Origin: Thozetella sp. PMI_491
Lineage: Eukaryota > Ascomycota > Sordariomycetes > Chaetosphaeriales > Chaetosphaeriaceae
Reading direction: 5' to 3'
DNA: 64,000 nt
Assembly (NCBI GenBank): GCA_021432635.1
Contig: MU270021.1
Span: forward strand, 1,186,594 to 1,250,593
The position numbers and the translations under genes were made by a program. This document shows, piece by piece, positions 1-9,018 of this stretch (within the stretch, counting starts at the first letter, position 1; each line of letters begins with the position of its first letter). Under the pieces are notes generated by a model that was given only the letters and a program-made list of their open reading frames with translations, did no database searches and was not told the DNA's origin.

Positions 1-1
1 G

Positions 2-514
2 GCATTCCACGCTACGCTGTTGCTCCTGGGATACCGGCTCGTTGCTTTCAGCCCGCTGGGCAGACCGCGACCAACATGCCCTCTAGAGAACGCGGTGCAC
101 TTGGGCCTCGTGGCATTCGTGATGCCCTTCATGCACCGCTTTGATGGCAAGATTCCCAACAGCCCCCTCCTGTCGCGGCTGATCCAATCAGCTTCTCAGG
201 AAGATTTCTCCATGGACAAGGGCGCTCAAGAAGTCTTACTATGGTTTCTACTGGTTACGGAGGCCTCAGTGGGTATGCAATCAAACGATGAATGGCTAGC
301 GCCTATGATCACGCAGGTGATGCAAAATCTCGGCCTACACACTTGGGAAGATGTCACTCGAACGATGGCGAGATATCCATGGATAGATGCATTCCATGCG
401 AAAAGGGGCCAAGCACTCCCTGAAGGATTGTCCCTCGGCGGACCGCTTTCCGTGGCAACCACCCTTCTCCGAGAGCCCGTTACGCCAAGGGAGGACGAGC
501 TGCTAGTTGACTGA
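2..514 (+). CDS. C-terminal part of a fungal-specific transcription-factor-like protein (partial at left edge)
   Basis: An open frame enters from the left edge (first full codon at base 2) and stops at 514, leaving about 170 residues of a longer protein. The pattern of alternating hydrophobic helices, an aromatic stretch (LLWFLLV), a Trp-rich turn and a late PWID motif is like the C-terminal regulatory domain of fungal C6 zinc-cluster regulators (Fungal_trans_2 type). In that family the segment is an all-helical regulatory region, and DNA binding would lie upstream, outside this window. No zinc cluster is visible, so the factor assignment rests on the tail alone. It could also be one of the many fungal proteins that keep this domain but have no known target. 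Confidence 0.6.
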   Translation, partial: AFHATLLLLGYRLVAFSPLGRPRPTCPLENAVHLGLVAFVMPFMHRFDGKIPNSPLLSRLIQSASQEDFSMDKGAQEVLLWFLLVTEASVGMQSNDEWLAPMITQVMQNLGLHTWEDVTRTMARYPWIDAFHAKRGQALPEGLSLGGPLSVATTLLREPVTPREDELLVD

Positions 515-562
515 GATGGAAGTACAGAAGTAGGCTTCAGCGTGGCGAAAATGCCTCCCCGG

Positions 563-1704
563 CTACTGCTCGGGATCCAGAATCTTCAGACAGCCCGGTT
601 CGATGGCCTCTAATTCCGCAGCGACAACCTCCCAAGCCTTCTTCTCTGCCTTCTGGCCGTCTTCATCCGTCAGCCAGCTCGGAATTGCCTCGCTGGGTTT
701 CGAGGCATGTCAGCAATCGCGAAGAGGACAGGGAAGGGGACACAGAAACTTACTCGTCGATCTTACACGACATCAGTAGGTGTCCGTGGCTTTCCGGGCC
801 AGCAACTGCTCCGTGCAGGAGCGTGCGGCTACCTACTTCCGCCGTCCGCCCGTATTGGTTTACCCGTTCTCGCAAGCTCTCCAGCACAGGTGGCGGCGCG
901 CTCCTAGCCAGTTCCGTGTCGCAGAGCCCTGGGTTAAGCACATTGAGAACAACCCCGGTGCGAGAAACGGGTATCCGGGGTGCAAGCTGGCGTACGACCA
1001 AGATCTCGACGACCTTTGTCAAGGCATAACTAGTGCGGAGTAGCCCATGTCAGCACCCACCAATAACATAACGAAGCCGATGGACAGCTTGGTCGTTTCT
1101 ATCGCTCCATGCGCAGGATAGCTTACAGTCGCGGCACTCTCTCCTGCTCGGCGTCCATCTTCACCAGGGGGTCATCCTTGACCGAGTCCCATTCTTGCTG
1201 AGACTGGAAGCCCACGCTACTCGCGACGATCGCAATGTGGGGAGTAATGCCCAATTCCGTCGCAATCTTGGTTAGCTTGGGTAGTAGGAGCACGGCGAGG
1301 AGGAATGTGCTGATGATGTTGACCGTGACGAGCGCGAGGTGGCCCTCAGCCAAGATACGCTTCCAATCGTACACGCCGGCGTTCTCGATGACGGCATCGA
1401 TGCGGTCCAACTCGGCAGTCGCCCGCGCAGCGAACGCCTTGACCGAGGCATAGCTCGCCAGGTCGATCTGCCAAACTTCGGCGACGCCTGTTACGCCCAG
1501 CTCCTCCTCGATCTTTTTCTTGGCCTGCTCGCCGGAGTCGACGTTGCGAACAGCGAGGATGACCTTGGCAGCACCCGCTCTCACAAGATGCTTTGTTGCC
1601 TCGAATCCCAGGCCGGTGTTGGCGCCAGTTACGATAAAGATGCGGCCGGCGCAGTGTTCCGGCGTGGCGTACAGCGGAAGGTCTTGGGACTGGCCGGGCG
1701 GCAT
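563..1704 (-). CDS. Short-chain dehydrogenase/reductase (retinol-dehydrogenase-like SDR)
   Basis: Three exons on the minus strand (1704-1127, 1029-754, 692-563) give 327 residues. The start ATG is at 1704. Introns of 97 and 61 bases have GTAAG donors and AG acceptors. A Rossmann motif TGANTGLG lies at residues 26-33, NAG at 108-110 and the catalytic serine near 162. The catalytic YxxxK (Y194, K198) is created just after the first splice junction, which strongly supports the model. The C-terminal tail is rich in Lys, Glu and Trp, as in fungal light-induced or retinol-dehydrogenase-type SDRs. The likely reaction is NAD(P)-dependent oxidation or reduction of a hydroxyl/keto group on a small lipophilic substrate. 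The substrate is unknown. Confidence 0.88.
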
Positions 1705-2654
1705 CTTGAACTACTTTATCGACAATTGGCGCTTTTTGGGCCGACCTTGTTAAGTCGGGAAGCTGTAGTGAAATATATGGCTAGCTATGCCGAATCTACC
1801 GAGCAAGATGCAGGTCCTGCCATGTCGCAGGAAGCATCGAGGCTCTTATATACTACAGAAAGCATCGGTCGGGCCATTCTCGCATGTGCCGTGCTGGTTG
1901 TGACACAAAGATGATCCTGCCGCCACGCGGGGCGATAGGCTCAAGCGGGATGCGAGGAACGCGAAACGCGAAGGCATTATCGAACAGAGGAGGGGCAGGT
2001 GCACACGGGGCGCTGCTGAGCGCCAATACGAGAGTGGCTTCCCAATCGGGAGCTGGGAGCTCTGCGAAATGGCCCCGGCCTAGATGACTAATGGCTCTGG
2101 GATGGTATTTTCTGCGCTGTTTGCTCATGGCCCCCTCCTGGAAGTAGCCAGTAGGAGAGAGGTTTCCAAAAGAGGAATGGCGCAACGCCATCTCTCCGTG
2201 CATGTCTCCACCAGCCGATCACTACACTTTTCTAGTCGAAGATGTCGTCGCCGATATCAGCTAGGAGAATATCCACTGGGCGTCATAAGCGCGGCAGGTC
2301 ACTCTGATCAGCTAGCACAGACCACGTTGAGTTCACATTACTGTAGCGAGACCTTTTAGGCCGCCTCTCCCCTTTCCAAGTGGGTTAGGTGGGTTGGTAT
2401 GGGACCCATATCGATCATTCACGAGGCAGGCATCCCAAGGCCGGAAAATGAGCTGCCTGCTGGTGAAGCCTATGGCACGGAGAACTTCGGTCATATGAGA
2501 TTCCCATCGTTGTTTAGATTGCGTAGGAGCTCGGGGACGGAAATCCCAAGTCCGTCCGGACTCCACAGGTCCCTCTACATCGTCTTCTCCCTATATATAA
2601 CTAAGGCGTAACTCTTTCTACTGTAGACAACCAAACCAGTACAACCGGCTTTAG
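1705..2654. other. Intergenic region with a TATA-like site
   Basis: No supported gene. This is the upstream region shared by the SDR (minus) and the amidohydrolase (plus). A TATATA stretch lies at about 2593-2599, some 60 bases before the first in-frame ATG of the amidohydrolase. Short stop-free runs here show no recognisable protein features. Confidence 0.6.
2593..2599 (+). promoter_or_regulatory. TATA-like box upstream of the amidohydrolase
   Basis: A run of alternating T and A about 56 bases before the ATG at 2655. The spacing would place a transcription start close to, and possibly upstream of, that first ATG. It is a sequence match only, with no other core promoter element seen. Confidence 0.35.
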
Positions 2655-3845
2655 ATGTATCGGCAATCGAACCTAAGACTTCCTACCCTAGGACACATTT
2701 TATCTACTTGGAATAGCCCCCAAGCACGAAGAAGCCTGACGTGCTCTACAGCTCGGTTTCTTTCCAACAAGAAGCTGCCAAAAGCCCAGCAGCGGGGACC
2801 AACCCTTGAGGGCACTCCAACTTCATCTCCAACGCCTCCTCTACACGGTTCGGCAATGGATATCCCGCTCATCACCCTCGAGGAACACTGGTATTCCGAG
2901 GCGGTGTTCCACTCCTTCGATAACGCCTTGAGAAGAGGCATTAAGGAATGGCCGGGAGTGCTCAACAAACTCCTCGACGCCGGCGAGATGAGACTGCAGA
3001 ATATGGGCAAAGGAAAGGTCTCCTTGCAGGTTATCTCACACTGTGCCGCTGAAGATCCCTCGCCGGAGGTATGCAGGGCTGGCAATAACCAGCTGGCGGG
3101 CGAGATCGGCAAGTCGGAAGAGGCGTCCAGGCGCTTCGCCGCCTTTGCCATCATCCCCTTAGCGCAACCCGAAGCCGCGGCGACCGAGCTCGAGCGGACA
3201 GTGAAGGAGCTCGGGTTTGTCGGCGCCCTGGTTGACCACAAGACGCAGAAAGGCTTCTGCGATGGACCAGAATACGACATCCTATGGAGCAAGGCGCAAG
3301 AACTAGACGTTCCGATCTACCTGCACCCTGCCTGGCCTACCGAGCAGATGCTGCATAACACCTACGCCGGCAACTACTCACCGCTGGCAGCTGCGGCCAT
3401 GGGCGGCCCGATGTGGGGCTGGCATAGCGAGGTAGCGCTGCACATCCTCCGCCTTCACGCCTCGGGTGTTTTTGACAGGTTCCCCAAGCTGAAGCTCATC
3501 CTGGGACATTTTGGCGAGATGATGCCCTTCATGCTTCCGCGTATCTTCAAGCAAGATGCGAGAATAGGGGGCCGGGAGCGTCTCTTCAAGCAGGTTTGGG
3601 ACGAAAACATATGGATCACTACCTCCGGTGTGTGGAGCCTAGACCCGCTGCGCTGCATTCTCGGCAATACCAAGATTGAACGTATTCTATATAGTGTCGA
3701 CTATCCATTCTCGTCGAATGAAGATGGCCTACGGTGGATTGAGGAGCTCGAGCGAAGCGGGCTCGTTACCCGCGAGCAGCTCGAGTTGATTGCCTACAAG
3801 AACGCCGAGGCTTTGCTTGGGATAAAGGCCCTAGTAATACAATAG
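2655..3845 (+). CDS. Amidohydrolase-2 family decarboxylase (2,3-dihydroxybenzoate-decarboxylase-like)
   Basis: A single intronless frame. The family-typical start is the ATG at 2856 (329 residues, beginning LITLEEHW). An earlier in-frame ATG at 2655 would add 67 residues. With the 2856 numbering, expected metal ligands and catalytic residues are visible: E9 and H11 in the EEH motif, H157 in YLHP, H218 in LGHFGE and D282 in SVDYPF. This set matches the TIM-barrel decarboxylases that remove CO2 from 2,3-dihydroxybenzoate, gamma-resorcylate and similar aromatic acids without oxygen. The first 51 residues of the longer form hold several Arg and no Asp or Glu, like a mitochondrial presequence, so two products are possible. 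The exact aromatic substrate cannot be read from sequence. Confidence 0.88.
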   Translation: MYRQSNLRLPTLGHILSTWNSPQARRSLTCSTARFLSNKKLPKAQQRGPTLEGTPTSSPTPPLHGSAMDIPLITLEEHWYSEAVFHSFDNALRRGIKEWPGVLNKLLDAGEMRLQNMGKGKVSLQVISHCAAEDPSPEVCRAGNNQLAGEIGKSEEASRRFAAFAIIPLAQPEAAATELERTVKELGFVGALVDHKTQKGFCDGPEYDILWSKAQELDVPIYLHPAWPTEQMLHNTYAGNYSPLAAAAMGGPMWGWHSEVALHILRLHASGVFDRFPKLKLILGHFGEMMPFMLPRIFKQDARIGGRERLFKQVWDENIWITTSGVWSLDPLRCILGNTKIERILYSVDYPFSSNEDGLRWIEELERSGLVTREQLELIAYKNAEALLGIKALVIQ

Positions 3846-3988
3846 CTGATTTTCTCACAGTTTATAGATCATTCTAGAACTTAATTGACTCTCTACTCCT
3901 GTTGCTAGACCTGTTGAGCAAGATTATAGGGAAGCTGAACCGGCGGACTGTTGAGAGGCATTACCCGGTAGAATGAGCCAGCACTAGC

Positions 3989-5089
3989 TCATGAGCCATA
4001 AAGTTTTTGGTAGAAATCCTGATAATCGGGAGACAGTAAAGGTTCCCACCAGCCCCGATTGCTTAAATACCATTCCACAGTACGCCGCAATCCCACTTCA
4101 ATGGTGACTGATGGTGTCCACCCCAGCTCCGTTCTAATCTTAGTGGCATCGATAGCATACCGTCGATCATGCCCAGGGCGGTCCTGAACATAGGTAATCA
4201 GGTTCTCAGCCGGGCGCACAGGCAGGTCGGGAGCGAGCTCGTCCATCAGTGCACACAATTTTCGTACTAGATCGATGTTCTTGACCTCGCTGTTGCCACC
4301 TATGTTGTAGGTCTGGCCCGGGACACCCTGGTGAATCACCGTATCCAGGGCGCTGCAGTGGTCACCGACGTAGAGCCAGTCACGAACGTTCTGTCCATCA
4401 CCATATACTGGCAAAGGCTTCCCTAGCAAGATGTTGATGCACATTAGCGGGACCAGCTTCTCAGGGAAATGGTATGGGCCATAGTTGTTGGAACAGTTGG
4501 TGATCAGCGTCGGTAACCCGTATGTATGGTGGTAGCTGCGGACGAGATGGTCGCTTCCGGCCTTGGAGGCCGAGTAGGGACTGTTGGGTGCGTAAGGCGA
4601 ACTCTCGGAGAAGGCCGGCTCCTCTGCTTCCAGACTACCGTACACCTCGTCAGTTGAGACATGATGGAAACGGAAATGTCCCGGACGGCCCTCCACAGCC
4701 CAATACTGCCGGAAGGCCTCTACCAAAGTGAATGTTCCGACTACGTTGGTGCGCACGAATTCGCCTGGTCCCAGGATAGAACGGTCGACGTGGGACTCGG
4801 CGGCGAAGTGAGCTACAGTGTCGACGCGCTCCTCTCGCAGCAGTTGATCGACCAAAGGGCGGTCACAGATGTCGCCGTGCACAAAGCGTAAGTTCACGGT
4901 GCTCTCTAGTACAGCCAAGGTATTGCGGTTTCCCGCGTACGTGAGAGCGTCGAGAACGATGACTCGGTCGCTCGGATAGCGTCCGCACCAGTGGTGTACA
5001 AAATTAGCGCCGATGAACCCTGCCCCTCCTGTGACCAAAATGGTCCTGGAGTTTCTAGGTATCACTTGTGGATGTTGAGGCGATATCAT
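3989..5089 (-). CDS. dTDP-glucose 4,6-dehydratase-like enzyme (RmlB type)
   Basis: One uninterrupted frame of 366 residues starting at ATG 5089. The frame stays open upstream to about 5206 but has no further ATG. The extended SDR Rossmann motif GGAGFIG is at residues 21-27. The dehydratase signature STDEVYG gives T146, D147 and E148, and the YSASK motif gives Y172 and K176. Long blocks typical of bacterial RmlB are present, including [20 protein letters not shown] and [12 protein letters not shown]. The family converts a nucleotide-glucose to the 4-keto-6-deoxy sugar, the committed step toward rhamnose and other deoxysugars. The Asp-Glu pair is the RmlB pattern. The gene has no introns and no sugar-nucleotide partner genes nearby. 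It looks much closer to bacterial RmlB than I would expect for a fungal protein, so transfer is plausible. Confidence 0.9.
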   Translation of the reverse strand: MISPQHPQVIPRNSRTILVTGGAGFIGANFVHHWCGRYPSDRVIVLDALTYAGNRNTLAVLESTVNLRFVHGDICDRPLVDQLLREERVDTVAHFAAESHVDRSILGPGEFVRTNVVGTFTLVEAFRQYWAVEGRPGHFRFHHVSTDEVYGSLEAEEPAFSESSPYAPNSPYSASKAGSDHLVRSYHHTYGLPTLITNCSNNYGPYHFPEKLVPLMCINILLGKPLPVYGDGQNVRDWLYVGDHCSALDTVIHQGVPGQTYNIGGNSEVKNIDLVRKLCALMDELAPDLPVRPAENLITYVQDRPGHDRRYAIDATKIRTELGWTPSVTIEVGLRRTVEWYLSNRGWWEPLLSPDYQDFYQKLYGS

Positions 5090-5480
5090 GGCTGAGATAA
5101 GTGCAAGGAAATATATGGTACGAGGGACTGCGAAGAGAAGAGAGTCGAAAAAGAGCTGTAGGAGTGCCCGACCGTACCTACCGGAAAGGAAGTATGTCGT
5201 GGTCAAAGACGACCAATTTTAGAGCGCTCAGTTTGGTGGTGCACCCACTTATTCCAGCCAGTTATATCGCTCATGAGTCTAGTCTTGATTCTCTCGGTTG
5301 ACAGTTTCATAAACTAGGTTAGGTACCTTAGGTATCTAGCATTCCCACAGTGCTTGGGGTAAAACAGTAACGCTCCATCACTGAGCCTAAGGGATAGACG
5401 TCGGAACAGAGATCCTTGCGAAGATGCTACGTCAGACTAGACAAGATAGGTTTGAAGAAAATCTTTGCAAGTCAAGAAAA
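5090..5480. other. Intergenic region
   Basis: Upstream region of the dehydratase and downstream end of the Mid2-like gene. No further gene or clear motif seen. Confidence 0.5.
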
Positions 5481-6743
5481 TCAAGCCAGTTCGCGTAGTT
5501 CGCCGCCGCTCCTAGCTATAGACAGCTCGACAGCGCCCGAGATCGATACTCGAGGTAAACGAACTTCGTGTGCTGGTTGCGGTTGCTGTTGGATAGAATT
5601 TGTACCCATCTCGCGATATTCTTGGCGGAACGAGCGTGGGCTTTCGTTTGGTGGAGTCTGGACAAAGGCTCGGTATGGAGGAGGCGGGGTCACTTGGCTA
5701 ACCGAGATCACACTGTCGGCTCTAGATGACTCGTAACCTCTCGAGTGCCTCGTGGCACTAGAGGATATCTGACGGGTGAACCAGTGCCTTATACACTTGA
5801 ACCTAAACGCGATAGCTGAGATACGAAACATATTAGATAGTGATCTCCCAGGCTTCGGCGTAGAGATGCTTGCCAACGCCGAGAAGAACGATAATCCCGC
5901 AGACAAGGCCTGCAATGGCACCGGCACCAAAGTTGGAACTCGAGCTGGTCGAGCTACTAGTTGCGTCGCTCGGGGAAGGACTAGATGCCGAGGTCGAGGA
6001 GCTACTCAGGCTAGGATTTGTAGGGCCAGTAAGGCTATGTGGCGTATAGCTGCCAGAACTAACTTCCGTAGTCTCAGGTACGGAAACCCTGGTGCTCGTT
6101 ACCGGAGCCTGGCCCGCGAGCAAGTATGAAACGGTGTAGGTAGTAGCAGTGCTGTCGCAGGTGTATCCCGCGTAGGCAAAAGAGTTACGATCCGTGTATG
6201 CGAGGACAGCACAGGCGGGAAGCTTAGAATCGGAACTGCGTGGAACGGTTAGCATTCTTTACGGCGCCGAAGGGCGAGAGCCGCCAAGCTACAGGCAACA
6301 TACCAATAAAGAGTGTGGGTACTGTCGCCGAAGTAAAAGGCTGAGTTCGAACTATCGATGCAGCTTGTCTGAACGGTACAGTGCTGCGCGCTGCAGCACC
6401 CAATAAAAGAGTTGACGTTGTCCGCATAACAGTTATTCCCTAGAGCGCAGGTAATGGCCGATTCTTCTCGTGTTGGTTAGTATGAGCCCGGTACCCAGAC
6501 TCTGCTGTCATTTAATTACTCACGCTTCCACATACCTGGTGTTCCAACGCCGTTGATATAGCCACAAGTATTGCCGCTGCCGGCCTGGCGCTTGAGATCG
6601 TTAATTTGGGGAGGCTCGGCGGTGTTCTTTCCGACCGGCAGCCAGCTCGTCGTTTCGTCTCGCACTAAGTTGATTAACTTGGATTCAGCCACCGCCAGGA
6701 AAGTGCAGCCGGCCGCCGCCGCTATTTGGAATTTTCTCTTCAT
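5481..6743 (-). CDS. Mid2-like single-pass cell-surface protein (cysteine-rich ectodomain, Ser/Thr-rich stalk)
   Basis: Four exons on the minus strand (6743-6536, 6463-6304, 6235-5874, 5815-5481) give 354 residues. The product starts with a hydrophobic signal peptide (about residues 1-20). A cysteine-rich module follows (NTCGYING, then ITCALGNNCY and IGCC), then a Ser/Thr-rich stalk. A transmembrane helix lies near residues 226-246, and the cytoplasmic tail is Pro/Ser-rich with PPPPY. This is the layout of fungal wall-stress-sensor-like proteins, where the tail signals inside the cell. Introns 1 and 2 have GTATGT donors and CTAAC branch points. The third intron (5816-5873) is GC-AG with a GCAAGC donor, and it is needed to keep the frame from helix to basic tail. 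Function as a sensor is inferred from architecture only. Confidence 0.82.
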
Positions 6744-7701
6744 ACTTGATGATGTTGAAGGATATGGGCGACTGTCGCGGCCAGCGGCGCTCATCTGAAC
6801 CCGGCCCAAGCTGCGGATGAAGCTGCTCAGAATACATGGCCAGGCTACTCCCATCAGTAGGGGAAAGAGAAAACCGAATGTCTCCGATGGTAGGCGGATC
6901 GGAAGCGGAGTTAATCACATGTGCCTATTGTTAGTAGCGGGTTCTGCGCCAGGCTGGATCATACCTAGTCGCATTCCTATTCGAGGCCAGGGCGAGAGGG
7001 TGGCTTCAGCGATGTTTCTGCACATTCGTTTGCAGAAGGTGCTTACGCCTAGGCAGAGTCATTGGTCCCGGTTTGAACGTGGCTGCAAGTTTACGCGGCA
7101 TCCAAGAGAGGGGTAGCTTGGCCGCTGATATGGTCTTCAAGTCTGGTCAAGGAACAGGCGTATCTACGTGACAGAGCGTCTAGCAGCTTAATGACATATG
7201 GCAAGAAAACTTAAGAGCGCGAACCAGCTTCCGCGCATAGTATAACTAAGATTCTGTTGCATTGTATCGATAAGCCGGACGGCCTAGCTCTACATGCTCT
7301 GTTATCACAGAGTACATCTATATGCGCCGATGGATGTCTTTGTGGTAGCTTGCAGGAAGGAACAGGAAGGAAATTCAGCCCAAGGCAGACTCCCAGGCGG
7401 GCAGCAACACATATTAGCACGCATGCCTCCCACACCACCTATCTCAGCCTCAGCCCTTACGCGGTTGGCTAGCGGATAATGAAAATACCAATATCAAACA
7501 GGTCGTGATGCACTTTCGGAACTTGCGAGCCGTGCAGGTAGAAAAATGTCCCCCACCCCAAGGCGCAAGCAGTGTCCAGGGTCCAGGCCTACCCGAGAGA
7601 GGGAGTTGGCCGATCTGCCACACCCTCCTATGCGAGTTAAAAGGCGCAGTTGAGCCCAAAGCCTCTCGTCAGGTACGGCCCAGCCTGCAATCCCTGCATT
7701 A
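6744..7701. other. Intergenic region between divergent surface-protein genes
   Basis: Shared upstream region of the Mid2-like gene (minus) and the secreted protein (plus). No supported gene. Confidence 0.5.
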
Positions 7702-8649
7702 ATGCTCGCTGCAAACATGTTGCTCCTCGTACTCCTTGTCGCATTTGCGAGCTTGACCTCTGGGTTCTCTACCTCAATCTATCTATACAGTACGGTTCTG
7801 ACAGAGGGATTCGGCGTCCAGAATGTGACCTTGGTGGCTTCCACCACTGGTGACGTGACCCCCGTGTCCAGCGAACTCTACACGTCAATATACAGTAGCG
7901 GAGTCTCCTCTGCCTGGGACAAGCTTCTATATGCCATCACATGGTCGTCCATCACAACCAATTTCTTCCTTACGGTGCCCACGTCCATATGCTTTCCGCC
8001 GCAGCAGATTTCCCTTAGCAATATGCCTAGCTGCTCAACCACTCCTACACAGACTGCCGGCCCGGCCATCCTGACACGGGTCTTTGCCCCAATGCTAGTC
8101 ACTCCACCAGCGTCCTGTACAGATACGAGCTTCTCCTATACCTCTTCGAAATGTCTCAACCCAGACACTCAAGCTTCGAACCCCCTTACCAGCATTGCTG
8201 GCGATCCTGACCAACTTTCTGCCGTCTTGATAACTACTTATGTCTTCACCCCCAGCACCGACGTGAGTGGCGTGGGCGCTGCCACCACATACTGCGATGT
8301 CTTCTTGAAGCCCGGTGCGGTCGAGGGGCCAAATGCATTGACTGCTCAGTCCGAAAACACCTACCTTTCACAGTGCATTGACCCTTCGAGCTACCTGTGT
8401 GCAGGAAGCACCTCAACTCTGGGCGGCTGTCAATCCACTACTGGCCCTATCGTCTACCCTCCGCAATCATTCGCTGGCAATGGCGTAGCTACCGGGGGAT
8501 CCGGACGTTACCAAAATGCTGCTCAAAGATTTGATCCAACAGCAGGCGAGAGCATGCTGATTATGGGTATTGCACTTGTAATACATGTGCTGATGTTAGG
8601 GGTTCCAATTTCTGATTCCTCTAACTGTTCACCCCATAGAGCCCTTTAA
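7702..8649 (+). CDS. Secreted or membrane-anchored hypothetical protein
   Basis: An open frame of 315 residues beginning at ATG 7702. Residues 1-21 form a clear signal peptide (MLAANMLLLVLLVAFASLTSG). The mature region is rich in Ser, Thr, Pro and scattered Cys, with several predicted N-glycosylation sites, and has no domain I recognise. Near the C-terminus a hydrophobic stretch (LIMGIALVIHVLMLGV) follows a polar Gly/Ser segment, like a GPI-anchor signal or a membrane helix. About 18 extra residues follow it. A small intron close to the end may change the last residues: a CTAAC-like branch and a CATAG acceptor occur at about 8620-8640, but no good donor fits. It is probably a wall or surface protein. 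Function is unknown. Confidence 0.6.
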   Translation: MLAANMLLLVLLVAFASLTSGFSTSIYLYSTVLTEGFGVQNVTLVASTTGDVTPVSSELYTSIYSSGVSSAWDKLLYAITWSSITTNFFLTVPTSICFPPQQISLSNMPSCSTTPTQTAGPAILTRVFAPMLVTPPASCTDTSFSYTSSKCLNPDTQASNPLTSIAGDPDQLSAVLITTYVFTPSTDVSGVGAATTYCDVFLKPGAVEGPNALTAQSENTYLSQCIDPSSYLCAGSTSTLGGCQSTTGPIVYPPQSFAGNGVATGGSGRYQNAAQRFDPTAGESMLIMGIALVIHVLMLGVPISDSSNCSPHRAL

Positions 8650-9018
8650 TGACCACCTGTATCCCACTATTTTATCTAATTAAACCCTTCCTATCTAGGC
8701 CTACTCTGCTCGAGGCCTCTTCGCTACTCTTGCATATTCACACACTTCTCCGAAGCAGCGACGCGATGATATGAACCCGCACATTGTACACGTAGGTGCA
8801 GCCGATTTCCGGCGGTCATTGGGTCAACATATAAAAGGACGTCCAATCCAGCTTGCAGGAAAGTACAATAACTTCAGCATTCTTCCCGCTTATCAGCCAA
8901 TTAGGGGGATTATGTTCCAAAGATTCGAGCTCTAGGTTAAGACAGAAGCTCCAGTTACTGCTATAGATGGATACGATAGTACCTCATAGACTTCACAGAA
9001 GGCTCCACCACAAGGTTA
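8650..9018. other. Intergenic region
   Basis: Lies between the 3' ends of the secreted-protein gene and the ankyrin gene. A TATAAAA-like string occurs near 8830 on the plus strand but no gene follows it. Nothing else supported. Confidence 0.45.

Noticed and set aside
5090-5206. Longer N-terminus for the dTDP-glucose dehydratase.
   Set aside because: The frame is open but has no ATG before 5089, and the extra residues are hydrophobic and unlike the family.
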